DNA of 64,000 bases from Balneolaceae bacterium UBA3186 (GTDB lineage Bacteria; Bacteroidota; Rhodothermia; Balneolales; Balneolaceae): positions 62,001-126,000 of the forward strand of contig DEXK01000012.1 of NCBI GenBank assembly GCA_002364085.1, given 5' to 3'. The position numbers and the translations under genes are program-made. Positions 15,575 through 24,417 of this stretch are shown in pieces (the stretch's first letter is position 1; every line of letters starts with the position of its first letter). Below the pieces are notes generated by a model, which worked only from the letters and a program-made list of their open reading frames with translations, made no database searches and had not been told where the DNA came from.

Positions 15575-17770
15575 ATGTCATCAAAGAAATCCGGTCGCAA
15601 ACCAATTGGTTTATATCTGTTAATTGCAGGCGTGGCTTTTTTGGTTTCAAGTTTGATGTCAAACATTCCCACTTTTCGTTCTGTTGAACTAGATTTTAGA
15701 GATCTGCTTTTTGAGATTAGAGGACCTTTATCTGTTGAAGAGTCTCCAATAGTATTAATACCAATAAGCGACGAAGCTGACTCAGAGATTCCACAAAAAT
15801 ATCCCTGGCCTACTAATGTATATGCAAAATTGATAGAAAATTTAAACAAGGCCGGTGTAAAGGCTATTGTTTTTGATGTGATCTTTGACCAACCTGATCA
15901 ATATGATGCTAAGAACGACACCCTTTTTGCCCAAGCACTTAAAAAATATGGAAACGTAGTTCTTGCTGGTGATTTCAGGGAAGAGATTGTAGATTTTGGG
16001 AAAACCAGAACCCGACTATTTCCTCAAAAGTTACTTCAGGATAATAACCCGATTCCTGTTGGTTTGGTTGATGTAAACCCTAATACTGACGGAGCAATCA
16101 GAACATACTCTTTCGGAACCACATACAATGGTGAAGATTATTATAAGCTTGGTTTGGAGGCACTTATCATCTATGATAATATTCCCAGAGATTCCATAAG
16201 CAATGTTGATGGAAATCGATCACCAATATTTGAACTCGGTAAATATAAGATCGAAAAAGATGCCATAAACTCGTTTATCATAAATTACTACGGTGAAGAG
16301 GGTCATTTTCCGGTTTATGATTTTGCAGAAGTAATTGATGACGCAGATTATACTACAAATATGGAACGTGACGCCGGCTTTGACATCAATGCTTTTGATG
16401 ATCCTGATTTTGAAGAAGGGTGGTTACATGAAGGCGTTTTCAAGGACAAGATAGCCATAATAGGCGCTACTATGCCTGCATTAAAAGACTTTTATAAAAC
16501 ACCTTTGCTCAAAGAAGAAATAAACTCTTTAGGTGAGAAGGAAGAGCTATTGCGACCAGGGTATGAAATTCATGCACATTCCATACAAACTATATTGGAT
16601 GGAAATTATATAAGCAGACAAAAAGCTGTTCCTGTGTTACTGCTTATGGCTGGGTTTTCGCTTATTCTTGTTATGATTAACAGGTTTTTGGGCCCCTTTT
16701 GGGGAGGAGCATCCATGTTTGTTTTGATGGGAGGATATACCTTCATTGTTATTCAAACCTTTCTGAATTCAAATCTTTTTTTAAACCTTACAGCAATACT
16801 TCTTAGCCTATTCGTAGCTCAGGCTGGCACTATTGCATATCAATACTTTATTGAACAAAAAGAAAAAAGAAGAATTCAAGGCATGTTCTCGTCTTATGTT
16901 TCTCCTGCTCTAGTTGAACAAATGATAGAATCCGGAACAGATCCTGAACTTGGCGGAGAGGAAACTTATATGACTGCTTTCTTTAGTGATATAGAATCAT
17001 TCTCTACTTTTTCTGAACAGATGAGCCCGTCACAATTGGTTACACTCATCAATGAATATTTAACTTCCATGACCAACATACTAACCGAAAAAGGAGGCAC
17101 TTTAGACAAATATATTGGGGATGCAATAGTCGCTTTTTTTGGTGCGCCACTCCCTTTTGAAGATCATGCTTTAAGGGCGTGTGTTTCGTCTCAACTAATG
17201 CAAAAAGAGTTGCTCCACTTAAGAGAAAAGTGGAAAAAAGATGGCTGGCCTGATATTGTTGCCGGAATGAAAAACCGAATGGGTATGAACACCGGAGAAA
17301 TGATTACCGGGAATATGGGATCTGAGAATAGATTCAATTACACTATGATGGGAGACAATGTAAATCTGGCAGCTCGATGTGAAAGTGGCGCAAAAGCATT
17401 TGGTGTGTATACAATGATTACAGAATCAACCAAAATAGAAGCTGAAAAATATGGTAATGACTGTGTGTTCAGATATTTAGATAAAATAATTGTGAAAGGA
17501 AGAACACAACCAGTTAAGATGTTTGAAGTTGCTGATCTTCGTTCAGAAGCAGCTCAGCAATTATTTGATTGTATTGGATTATATGAGCAAGGAATGGAAG
17601 CATATCTTACTCAACACTGGGATGAAGCTGAAAAACTATTTAGTAAATCTTTGGAATTAGAAATTCATGATATTAACCCTTCTAAAATGCTGTTAGACCG
17701 AACTAAAGAGTTAAAGAAAAATCCTCCGGGAGATCTTTGGGATGGCGTATTTGTGATGAAAAGTAAGTAG
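15575..17770 (+). CDS. CHASE2-domain transmembrane adenylate cyclase
   Basis: The 731-residue protein has an N-terminal anchor (about 12-28), a periplasmic CHASE2 sensor (about 30-345), three transmembrane helices (about 352-425) and a class III cyclase domain (about 462-630). A C-terminal helical tail resembles a TPR unit. Metal-binding Asp472 (FFSDIE) and Asp516 (IGDAIV) are present. Lys512 (DKYIGD) and the Asp of MMGDNVNLAAR support ATP over GTP. It should make cAMP in the cytoplasm in response to a periplasmic signal. The ATG at 15575 directly follows an in-frame TTG. Last gene of the operon. Confidence 0.9.
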   Translation: MSSKKSGRKPIGLYLLIAGVAFLVSSLMSNIPTFRSVELDFRDLLFEIRGPLSVEESPIVLIPISDEADSEIPQKYPWPTNVYAKLIENLNKAGVKAIVFDVIFDQPDQYDAKNDTLFAQALKKYGNVVLAGDFREEIVDFGKTRTRLFPQKLLQDNNPIPVGLVDVNPNTDGAIRTYSFGTTYNGEDYYKLGLEALIIYDNIPRDSISNVDGNRSPIFELGKYKIEKDAINSFIINYYGEEGHFPVYDFAEVIDDADYTTNMERDAGFDINAFDDPDFEEGWLHEGVFKDKIAIIGATMPALKDFYKTPLLKEEINSLGEKEELLRPGYEIHAHSIQTILDGNYISRQKAVPVLLLMAGFSLILVMINRFLGPFWGGASMFVLMGGYTFIVIQTFLNSNLFLNLTAILLSLFVAQAGTIAYQYFIEQKEKRRIQGMFSSYVSPALVEQMIESGTDPELGGEETYMTAFFSDIESFSTFSEQMSPSQLVTLINEYLTSMTNILTEKGGTLDKYIGDAIVAFFGAPLPFEDHALRACVSSQLMQKELLHLREKWKKDGWPDIVAGMKNRMGMNTGEMITGNMGSENRFNYTMMGDNVNLAARCESGAKAFGVYTMITESTKIEAEKYGNDCVFRYLDKIIVKGRTQPVKMFEVADLRSEAAQQLFDCIGLYEQGMEAYLTQHWDEAEKLFSKSLELEIHDINPSKMLLDRTKELKKNPPGDLWDGVFVMKSK

Positions 17771-17835
17771 ATTTAAGACACAAGATATAAGGCCTAAAAC
17801 ATTCTTTTATATTATTTCTTAAATCTTACATCTTG
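17769..17835. repeat. interleaved inverted repeats before the SRP RNA gene
   Basis: Arm A (AGATTTAAG, 17769-17777) and arm B (CAAGAT, 17781-17786) are followed by A' (CTTAAATCT, 17818-17826) and B' (ATCTTG, 17830-17835). The order A-B-A'-B' lets only one simple hairpin form at a time. It overlaps the end of the cyclase gene and may serve as a weak terminator. Confidence 0.45.
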
Positions 17836-17860
17836 CTTTTACCTTCTCCATTAAAACCTG

Positions 17861-17868
17861 TATCTTTG
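17861..17868 (+). promoter_or_regulatory. -7 promoter box of the SRP RNA gene
   Basis: TATCTTTG is a perfect match to TAnnTTTG, 12 bases before the first base of the RNA stem. A TTTT at 17837-17840 lies 20 bases upstream, in the position of the -33 box. Confidence 0.65.
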
Positions 17869-17879
17869 TGACCCTTTTA

Positions 17880-17977
17880 GGGCAAGTCCTATACAGCCAG
17901 CTCCCTTTGAACTCCGTCAGGGCAGGAATGCAGCAGCGGTAATTTGGTCGTAGCGGCGTGATATAGATCGCTTGCCC
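17880..17977 (+). ncRNA. ffs: signal recognition particle RNA (small, 4.5S type)
   Basis: The ends GGGCAAG and CTTGCCC pair. The apical domain IV carries the conserved GTCAGGGCAGGAATGCAGCAG-type element that binds Ffh. The length is about 98 nt. Six T residues follow and overlap the end of the convergent YpdA-like gene, giving a terminator. With a TAnnTTTG box upstream it is a free-standing transcription unit. Confidence 0.93.
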
Positions 17978-17981
17978 TTTT

Positions 17982-18941
17982 TTATTTTCTCAGCTTCTCT
18001 TCTATATGATCCGCGATTTGATCAGCATGCACTCTCGAGTTCTCTATAAACAACCGACTGGTGTCTAAACCTCCACACACTACCCCGGCTACATAAACCC
18101 CTTTTCTCTTTGTTTCAAGACTTTCTTCCTGATAAACAGGCATGCATTTTTCATCATCGGTAAGTTTTATCTGAAACTTCTCCATTAAATCATAGTTGGG
18201 ATGATACCCCGTCATTGCTAATACAAAATCATTTTCTATAACTTTCTCTCCATCAGGTGTGTTCAATACCACTTCTTTCTCACGAATCTCTTTTAATTCA
18301 GTATTAAAATATCCAGTAATTTCATCGTTCTTTATTCGGTTCTCAATATCCGGTTTTACCCAGTATTTTACAGATGGTTTGATTGTGTCATATTTGACGG
18401 CAACCGATACTTCTGCTCCGGCTCTATAACATTCCAGTGCCGCATCAACAGCTGAATTTCCACCACCAACAACTAACACTTTCTGCCATGCATAAGGATG
18501 CGGCTCATCGTAGTAATGTTTTACTTTTGGAAGTTCTTCACCAGGAACATTCATCATATTTGCACTCCCATAAAAACCAGTAGAAACAACCACTTTTTTT
18601 GCTTTATAAACATCTTTACTAGTAGTAACAGTAAAATCTCCATCTACCCCTTCCAAAGATTCAACCGTTTCATAAAGCTGGATAGGCAACTCAAAACTTT
18701 CTGCAACTCTGCGATAGTATTCCAAAGCTTCGCTACGAGTTGGTTTTGGGCCATGAGAAATAAATGGAACATCTCCGATTTCTAACCTATCCGAGGTTGA
18801 AAAGAAAGTCATATTAGTGGGGTAATTAAAAAGTGAATTAACCAGACAGCCTTTTTCGATAATTTTGAATGGAATTCCTTTTCGCTTTAGCTGAATGCCT
18901 GTCGCCAACCCAATTGGACCGGCTCCTATTATTATTACCAT
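17982..18941 (-). CDS. ypdA: YpdA-family FAD/NAD(P)-dependent disulfide reductase
   Basis: The 319-residue flavoprotein has an FAD-binding GAGPIGLATG at the N-terminus and an NAD(P)-binding VVGGGNSAVDAAL near 165. NYPTNMTFFSTS is typical of YpdA rather than of thioredoxin reductase, and there is no CxxC active site. YpdA is the proposed bacillithiol disulfide reductase. No bacillithiol synthesis genes are in the window, so the substrate is inferred from the family only. Confidence 0.8.
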   Translation of the reverse strand: MVIIIGAGPIGLATGIQLKRKGIPFKIIEKGCLVNSLFNYPTNMTFFSTSDRLEIGDVPFISHGPKPTRSEALEYYRRVAESFELPIQLYETVESLEGVDGDFTVTTSKDVYKAKKVVVSTGFYGSANMMNVPGEELPKVKHYYDEPHPYAWQKVLVVGGGNSAVDAALECYRAGAEVSVAVKYDTIKPSVKYWVKPDIENRIKNDEITGYFNTELKEIREKEVVLNTPDGEKVIENDFVLAMTGYHPNYDLMEKFQIKLTDDEKCMPVYQEESLETKRKGVYVAGVVCGGLDTSRLFIENSRVHADQIADHIEEKLRK

Positions 18942-18994
18942 AAGTAAATTTAGTTTAGATGAATTTCTTTAACATTTGAAAGATACAAATCGTT

Positions 18995-19939
18995 TTAGCT
19001 ATTTAACCATTTGATGATAGTTCTGTTCAGCCAACCTCTTTTTTGGCTAATAAAACCTACATGTCCGCCTGATTCAGTGAAAAGTGTTCTAATGTTTTTA
19101 TTTGATTTCAGATCGTTAAAGGGCGCGAATTCCAGAGGACATAAAGAATCTGCTTTTGAATGAATTATCAATAATGGCTTTTGTACATACTTATAGAAAT
19201 GTTTTGATGAACTTTTCTCATAATAATCATCCGCTCCCTCAAAACCATGAACTGGAGCCGTTACCTGATCATCAAAATCATACACAGAATTTCCTGTAAA
19301 TGTTGGGAAGTCCGGAAACTGTACCCTTTTCAGATTCGTTTTACTCTTTAATGTATGTAGGAACCTCTTCTGGTATACTTTATTGAAACCTTCATTCATT
19401 CTAAGAGAGCCCGCTTTCAAATCATATGGAGGAGAAACCGCAACTGCTTTTTCCACTGGATGATTTTCTTTGAGCTCACCCAATGATTTCACCAAAGCAT
19501 TTCCGCCTAAAGAAAAACCAACTGCATAGACCTCGGAACTATCAAAATATTCTTTAATCCATTTAAAGAGCGTTTTGTAATCTTCGGTTTCTCCAGAGTG
19601 ATACATTCTTCTTTGTAGGTTCATCTTTTTCCCACATCCCCGAAAATTCAATGCTACTGAAGAATAACCTGCATTTCTTAGATCGCTCATAAGGTTTTGG
19701 ATGTAATGCCTTTCGGAAGAACCCTCTAAACCATGAAATAATGCAACTACCGGCTTCCCATTTTTTAGATCCACAACTTCAAGCTCCAGAAAGTCATTGT
19801 CTGGAGTTACTATCTCAATTCTTTCTGATAGCGGATCTTTGGTTTTAGAGAAAGATGCGATTACCGTTTGCGAATGAACTTCAGGGGCCCACCAAACCGG
19901 TTTAAATTTTTCAAACTCAATCTTATTGATATCAACCAT
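18995..19939 (-). CDS. YheT-like alpha/beta hydrolase
   Basis: The 314-residue protein matches the COG0429 YheT group. It has an N-terminal KPVWWAPEVHSQTV, an oxyanion-side ALFHGLEGSSERHY, a nucleophile elbow GFSLGG, a later Asp in HSKADSLCP and a His in GGHVGF. The substrate is unknown; relatives are predicted esterases. An ATG at 19939 and a GTG at 19942 are both possible starts. Confidence 0.8.
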   Translation of the reverse strand: MVDINKIEFEKFKPVWWAPEVHSQTVIASFSKTKDPLSERIEIVTPDNDFLELEVVDLKNGKPVVALFHGLEGSSERHYIQNLMSDLRNAGYSSVALNFRGCGKKMNLQRRMYHSGETEDYKTLFKWIKEYFDSSEVYAVGFSLGGNALVKSLGELKENHPVEKAVAVSPPYDLKAGSLRMNEGFNKVYQKRFLHTLKSKTNLKRVQFPDFPTFTGNSVYDFDDQVTAPVHGFEGADDYYEKSSSKHFYKYVQKPLLIIHSKADSLCPLEFAPFNDLKSNKNIRTLFTESGGHVGFISQKRGWLNRTIIKWLNS

Positions 19940-20065
19940 CACTTAAGATACTGGTGATTTATCTTTTTTTCAGATTCTGTTGATACGTTTTATCTAAGTA
20001 GTTCATAGATTTATTTGTCTCTATGATTCTAAACACTATTTTCGGGAACAAAAAAAATTCACTAC

Positions 20066-20980
20066 TTGAAAAGCGTAGCTCATAAACAATATCCTCAATA
20101 TGTATTCAGAGATGGAACCAAACTCCTTTGGAATCCCATTCTCAAAAAAGCATTTGTTGATTTGCCTGAGGAAAGAGTCCGGCTACAGCTCATTGAATAT
20201 CTAATTTTTGATGCCGGCTTTTCTAAAGCTCGAATTTCTTTTGAATCTCCTGTAAATCTGCCGGGTGATAAATCTGCATCCAGAACTGATATCATTTGTT
20301 ACGACAAAGAATTCAAACCTCTATTGCTGGTGGAATGTAAATCTCCAGACGTCTCGCTTTCAGAGAAAGCTTCAATACAAATTGCTCGTTACAACCAAAA
20401 AATTGGTGCCCCATTTCTACTTATTTCTAATGGACTGGAAGATTATTGGTTTAGAGATTCATCCGGTACTTTACAAGAACTTCATGAATTACCAAGCGGG
20501 TTCAACTCTCAACATGAATCTACAGAGCATTTTGACTATTGGGTTCAAAGAGGTTTTGTTGGAAACAAATCTCACCCTGAATCAAGGAAATGGATTTTGG
20601 AATCGTGCGAACTTCTATACGGCTCAAAAAGTACATCCAGCCCTAAATATTTTAAATTTGAAGGAGCCCCAAATGAGTTATTTCTTCCCAATTATTATAG
20701 CATTTTCGGGTTAAATGAAACATTGAAGCTTGCCGTATCATTAACAGCAACCCCTTTTGGAGCGACACGATTAAATTGTGTTTTAAATAAAAATGGGAAG
20801 AACACGGCCTTATTATCCGCTTCCTTAGATCTTATAGCGAAAGGCGATTCTAAAAATACTATTCTACAAACTAATTCCGGCATACAAAAAATTAATATCT
20901 CTGCGAAAAGACGATTTAACTTTTCAGAATCAATAAATGATCAAGTTTCAAACCTTTCAGATTTCTTATCTGAATTGTAG
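20066..20980 (+). CDS. protein with type I restriction enzyme R N-terminal nuclease-like domain
   Basis: The 304-residue protein begins with an HSDR_N_2-type region. ESPVNLPGDKSASRTDIICYD followed by LLLVECKSP gives the D-ExK nuclease pattern. The rest is unrecognised. No helicase, methylase or specificity subunit is nearby, so it is not a restriction system. This stand-alone family is common in Bacteroidota. The start is a TTG at 20066, because no in-frame ATG precedes the conserved domain. Confidence 0.75.
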   Translation: MKSVAHKQYPQYVFRDGTKLLWNPILKKAFVDLPEERVRLQLIEYLIFDAGFSKARISFESPVNLPGDKSASRTDIICYDKEFKPLLLVECKSPDVSLSEKASIQIARYNQKIGAPFLLISNGLEDYWFRDSSGTLQELHELPSGFNSQHESTEHFDYWVQRGFVGNKSHPESRKWILESCELLYGSKSTSSPKYFKFEGAPNELFLPNYYSIFGLNETLKLAVSLTATPFGATRLNCVLNKNGKNTALLSASLDLIAKGDSKNTILQTNSGIQKINISAKRRFNFSESINDQVSNLSDFLSEL

Positions 20981-21026
20981 ATATCTCACTTGTATTGATT
21001 ATTTTATCTATTATTAAATATTCAAT

Positions 21027-21440
21027 ATGGCAGGATATTCAGGAACTCCACTATTAAAAAAACTTGGTATTAAATCGGGTTACAGTGTGCTGTTTATAAA
21101 TGAGCCTGATAATTATGCACAAATATTGGGCACCTTTCCTGAAGGTGTTCAGATAGTACAATCAGATTGTAAAGAATTCATTGATTTCATTCATGTATTC
21201 TGTAAAACTGAAGAAGAGCTTCATAATCTGTTTCCCCCGTTAAAAGATAAACTTGATAAAAACGGGTCAATCTGGGTTTCATGGATCAAAAAAGCTTCCA
21301 AACATTATACTTCTGCTTTTCCAGAAAGTGAGGTGCGCACCCTAGGACTAAATATTGGCTTGGTAGATGTGAAAGTGTGTGCCGTTGATGAAGACTGGAG
21401 CGGTTTGAAATTTGTATACAGAGTGAAAGACCGTAAGTAA
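21027..21440 (+). CDS. DUF3052-family protein
   Basis: The 137-residue soluble protein starts AGYSGTPLLKKLGIKSGYSV, the hallmark of DUF3052, and ends with a conserved WSGLKFVYR. The function is unknown. It lies between the nuclease-domain protein and the cytochrome gene; the gaps of 24-46 bases allow co-transcription. Confidence 0.8.
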   Translation: MAGYSGTPLLKKLGIKSGYSVLFINEPDNYAQILGTFPEGVQIVQSDCKEFIDFIHVFCKTEEELHNLFPPLKDKLDKNGSIWVSWIKKASKHYTSAFPESEVRTLGLNIGLVDVKVCAVDEDWSGLKFVYRVKDRK

Positions 21441-21464
21441 AATCTTGCAACCAACCTTTTTTTA

Positions 21465-22007
21465 ATGGAAAAAGAGGATTCTTTCCGTTTAATTAAAGTA
21501 ACCAATAGAATTCTTATGAAAGCTCTTTATCTATCATTTACCGCTATTCTCTTAAGCTTAGGTATTTATCATGTTGATATCAAACAACTGGAAAGAGAAA
21601 AGACAAACTATACCGCCTTGGCTGACACTTCAGAATTCGATCAAAAAAAAGCTATCGCCAAACTCCGGGAACAAATTAAAGGTTTAGAAAATGACCCTTC
21701 CGGTGAGGTTTACAAGAATATTCAGATGTTGAACAGGGTTCCGGCCGGCAGACTAATTTCAATTATGGAGATGGGGTATTCCCGCTCTTTGGGTGTTACT
21801 TGTATTCATTGTCATGATCCTGAAAACTGGAGCAGTGATGAAAAGGCTGAAAAAGTAATAACCAGAGAAATGTCCAAAATGGTTGCGCAAATTAACAATG
21901 ATCTGCTCGCAGACATTGAAGCTTTAGGCGATCGCACCGCTATTGTAAATTGCACAACCTGTCATCGTGGTCAAAAAAAGCCCGCTCTAAATATGGATGA
22001 CAATTAA
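21465..22007 (+). CDS. membrane-anchored c-type cytochrome (reaction-centre cytochrome subunit-like)
   Basis: The 180-residue protein has an N-terminal membrane anchor (about 18-36) and two haem-binding CxxCH motifs, CIHCH (about 114-118) and CTTCH (about 165-169). The spacing and the MEMGYSRSLGVTC context match the photosynthetic reaction-centre cytochrome c family. Non-phototrophs use these as periplasmic electron carriers. An internal ATG at 21516 gives an alternative start just before the anchor. The downstream dehydrogenase starts seven bases later. Confidence 0.85.
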   Translation: MEKEDSFRLIKVTNRILMKALYLSFTAILLSLGIYHVDIKQLEREKTNYTALADTSEFDQKKAIAKLREQIKGLENDPSGEVYKNIQMLNRVPAGRLISIMEMGYSRSLGVTCIHCHDPENWSSDEKAEKVITREMSKMVAQINNDLLADIEALGDRTAIVNCTTCHRGQKKPALNMDDN

Positions 22008-22013
22008 TTCTTA

Positions 22014-23060
22014 ATGAAAGCAATCACCTTTCAGGGAATTAAATGCGTTCAACTTTCTGAAGTCCCTGAGCCTGAAATTATTTCAAAAAAAGACGCCATT
22101 GTAAAAATAGAACGGGCTGCAATTTGTGGCTCTGATATGCATGTGTATCACGGAAGGGAAACAGGGATTGATCCCGGAACGATAATGGGGCATGAATTTA
22201 CAGGAACCGTTGTGGATACCGGAGTGGAAGTGTCTAAATTTAAAGTCGGTGACCGGGTCTTATCTCCGTTTACAGTGAATTGTGGAGAATGTCATTTTTG
22301 TGAGATTGGATTAACTGCCCGATGTGTAAAAAGTCAGCTTTATGGCTGGAAAGAAAGTGGAGTCGGATTAGAAGGAGTACATGCCGAATATTTAAGAGTT
22401 CCAATGGCAGATGCTACTCTGGTTCATCTTCCGGACGATTTCTCTTGGGAACAAGGAAACCTACTGGCTGATATTGCCTCCACGGGGTATTTCGGAGCGG
22501 AATTGGCAGAGTTAAAATCAAAAGACACCTGTGTGGTGATTGGTTGTGGTCCGGTAGGAATAATGGCTATAAAAGCAGCTAAATATTTTGGCTGTAAAGA
22601 AATTGTTGCCGTTGATGGAATCGATTTCAGATTAGAATTCGCTGAACAGAATGGCGCAATTCCCGTCAATTACCTTAGACAAAATATTGTCGAGAAAATC
22701 CTGGAACGAACAAATAGAATTGGAGCAGATTCAGTTATTGAGGCTGTGGGAAGTAAATCATCTATGAAAACTGCTTTTGATATTCTTCGTCCGGGTGGAA
22801 TTTTAGCTTCTGTAGGAGTTCAAGCTTTTGATCAGCTTCCTTTTTCTCCATCCGATATGTACGACAAGAACATTATTTTGAAAGCAGGACGTTGCTCTTC
22901 CCGTTTTTATGCTGAAAAACTTATTCCACTAGTTCAAAACGGAGAAATTCAACTTACAGATGTGATTTCTCATACTTTTGATTTGAAGGATGGCGTAGAA
23001 GCATACCGTTTCTTCGATGAAGAAAAAGATAAGTGTTTAAAAGTTTTGTTGAGGCCTTGA
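22014..23060 (+). CDS. zinc-dependent alcohol dehydrogenase (MDR family)
   Basis: The 348-residue protein shows the catalytic-zinc start AAICGSDMHVYHG, GHEFTGTV and a structural-zinc loop with four Cys (CGECHFCEIGLTARC). The Rossmann signature is VVIGCGPVGIMAIKAA. The substrate could be an alcohol or polyol; the family is too broad to say more. It follows the cytochrome gene closely, which hints at one transcript. Confidence 0.85.
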   Translation: MKAITFQGIKCVQLSEVPEPEIISKKDAIVKIERAAICGSDMHVYHGRETGIDPGTIMGHEFTGTVVDTGVEVSKFKVGDRVLSPFTVNCGECHFCEIGLTARCVKSQLYGWKESGVGLEGVHAEYLRVPMADATLVHLPDDFSWEQGNLLADIASTGYFGAELAELKSKDTCVVIGCGPVGIMAIKAAKYFGCKEIVAVDGIDFRLEFAEQNGAIPVNYLRQNIVEKILERTNRIGADSVIEAVGSKSSMKTAFDILRPGGILASVGVQAFDQLPFSPSDMYDKNIILKAGRCSSRFYAEKLIPLVQNGEIQLTDVISHTFDLKDGVEAYRFFDEEKDKCLKVLLRP

Positions 23061-23069
23061 ACCAATTCC

Positions 23070-23687
23070 CTACTCATTTATCAAAGCAATAAAAGCAACA
23101 CTTTCTACTATCTCCAACTTCCTTAAATCTCTCATTGCATCATTCTCTTTTCCGGGAATTGTTTTTACTACCATGGTTTTGGGAACTATCATTTGTGGAT
23201 TAAGATCAAACCCTTTGTCTTTGTATTCCATATGAAATCGACTCGCAGTTTCTTCATCAACCCAATACTGTAGCCAAATTCTTACCCAAACAATTTCACT
23301 CATTTCTCTAAACCGAATACGTGCTTCTGTGGCTTCCTCTTTATTCATGTTTTGTCGAACGATCATTTCTTCAACTGCTGTTGAGTCATAAGCTCTTGGT
23401 TTAGCGATTACAGTATGTACTAATGAATCACTTTCAAATACGGAAACATCCATCTCTTTTATATGCACAGGCCACATAAACATGATGGGAACAATATCTG
23501 ATGAAATAATTTCGTAGCCTGCTTTTGTTACTTTTTCTTCGGCATAGGCTTTCGAAACTGTATCAACAAATGTGATCTCGACTTCTCCTTTCGCAAATTT
23601 ATACTGTCCTGATTCTATTCTTTGGATCTGAGCAGATACAACTGCCGGGAAAACGATGCTTATTAAAAATAGAAATATAGTTTTCAT
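23070..23687 (-). CDS. secreted protein of unknown function, paralogue of the upstream gene
   Basis: The 205-residue protein has a signal peptide ending VVSAQ. No known domain is recognised. It shares a pattern with the adjacent gene at 23694-24317: GxYxFxxG...DTVS near residue 30, and a C-terminal PG-N...M...VESxAxI. The two are divergent tandem duplicates, six bases apart in one operon. It is probably periplasmic. Confidence 0.65.
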   Translation of the reverse strand: MKTIFLFLISIVFPAVVSAQIQRIESGQYKFAKGEVEITFVDTVSKAYAEEKVTKAGYEIISSDIVPIMFMWPVHIKEMDVSVFESDSLVHTVIAKPRAYDSTAVEEMIVRQNMNKEEATEARIRFREMSEIVWVRIWLQYWVDEETASRFHMEYKDKGFDLNPQMIVPKTMVVKTIPGKENDAMRDLRKLEIVESVAFIALINE

Positions 23688-23693
23688 GATTAT

Positions 23694-24317
23694 CTAATTC
23701 TTAATCGTGCCGATCATAGCCGTGCTTTCCACAAATAAAAATTGCTCTACTTTATCCATCAGTAATGGTTCATTTCCAGGCTCAGCTTTCAGGGTGACTG
23801 TTCTGGGCTGATCTGAGATAATTTTATAAGCCACATCTCTGAATTCTCCCATCAATTCTTTTAATGCTTTTCTGTTTATCGAATAATTAAATTCAACAAA
23901 GAAAGTTTCAACCGGTGCGGTCTCTTTCTTTATTTGTTCCTTTTGTTCTGCGGATAAAAAAGTGTCTTCTAAAAGTTGCTCAAGTTTTATCGTCTCATCT
24001 TTTAAAGACGTTGCATAAAATGCCGTTACATTTTTATGGTTTTTCAGCTTTTCCAAAGTTTCTTTGGAAGGTACATTTACAACTGAAATTACTATTGGTT
24101 TTATGTGCTCATCAAGAACGGCTATTTCAAGCTTTCTGAATTGATCCCGGATAAATCCCGGTGAAACGGTATCCGCCAGATAAGCCACAAACATCCCTTC
24201 AACAAATGTATATCCGCCATTCTGAGCATCTTCAATAGAACTATCATCTATAATTTGTGCGCCCGCAAAAGTGGAGAAACATAAAACTAAAATAAAAGTG
24301 AAAAATGATCGTGCCAT
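23694..24317 (-). CDS. secreted protein of unknown function, tandem paralogue
   Basis: The 207-residue protein has a signal peptide ending TFAGAQ. It shares its N-terminal (GGYTFVEG...ADTVS) and C-terminal (AEPGNEPLLMDKVEQFLFVESTAMI) patterns with the next gene, while the middle has diverged. The function is unknown. First gene of the pair, divergent from prfC. Confidence 0.65.
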   Translation of the reverse strand: MARSFFTFILVLCFSTFAGAQIIDDSSIEDAQNGGYTFVEGMFVAYLADTVSPGFIRDQFRKLEIAVLDEHIKPIVISVVNVPSKETLEKLKNHKNVTAFYATSLKDETIKLEQLLEDTFLSAEQKEQIKKETAPVETFFVEFNYSINRKALKELMGEFRDVAYKIISDQPRTVTLKAEPGNEPLLMDKVEQFLFVESTAMIGTIKN

Positions 24318-24417
24318 AATTCATTGTATTTGTTATAACTTAAATAATCAACAATAGAATAGGTAAAAAAGTCTATTAAACCTTATTTTTAAGAAAATTA
24401 AAGCAAAAGAACATTCC

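Noticed and set aside
20066..20980. Restriction-modification system
   Set aside because: Only the nuclease-like N-terminal domain is present; there is no helicase, methylase or specificity gene nearby.
21465..22007. Evidence of phototrophy from a reaction-centre cytochrome family
   Set aside because: This family is widespread in non-phototrophs, and no reaction-centre or pigment gene is in the window.
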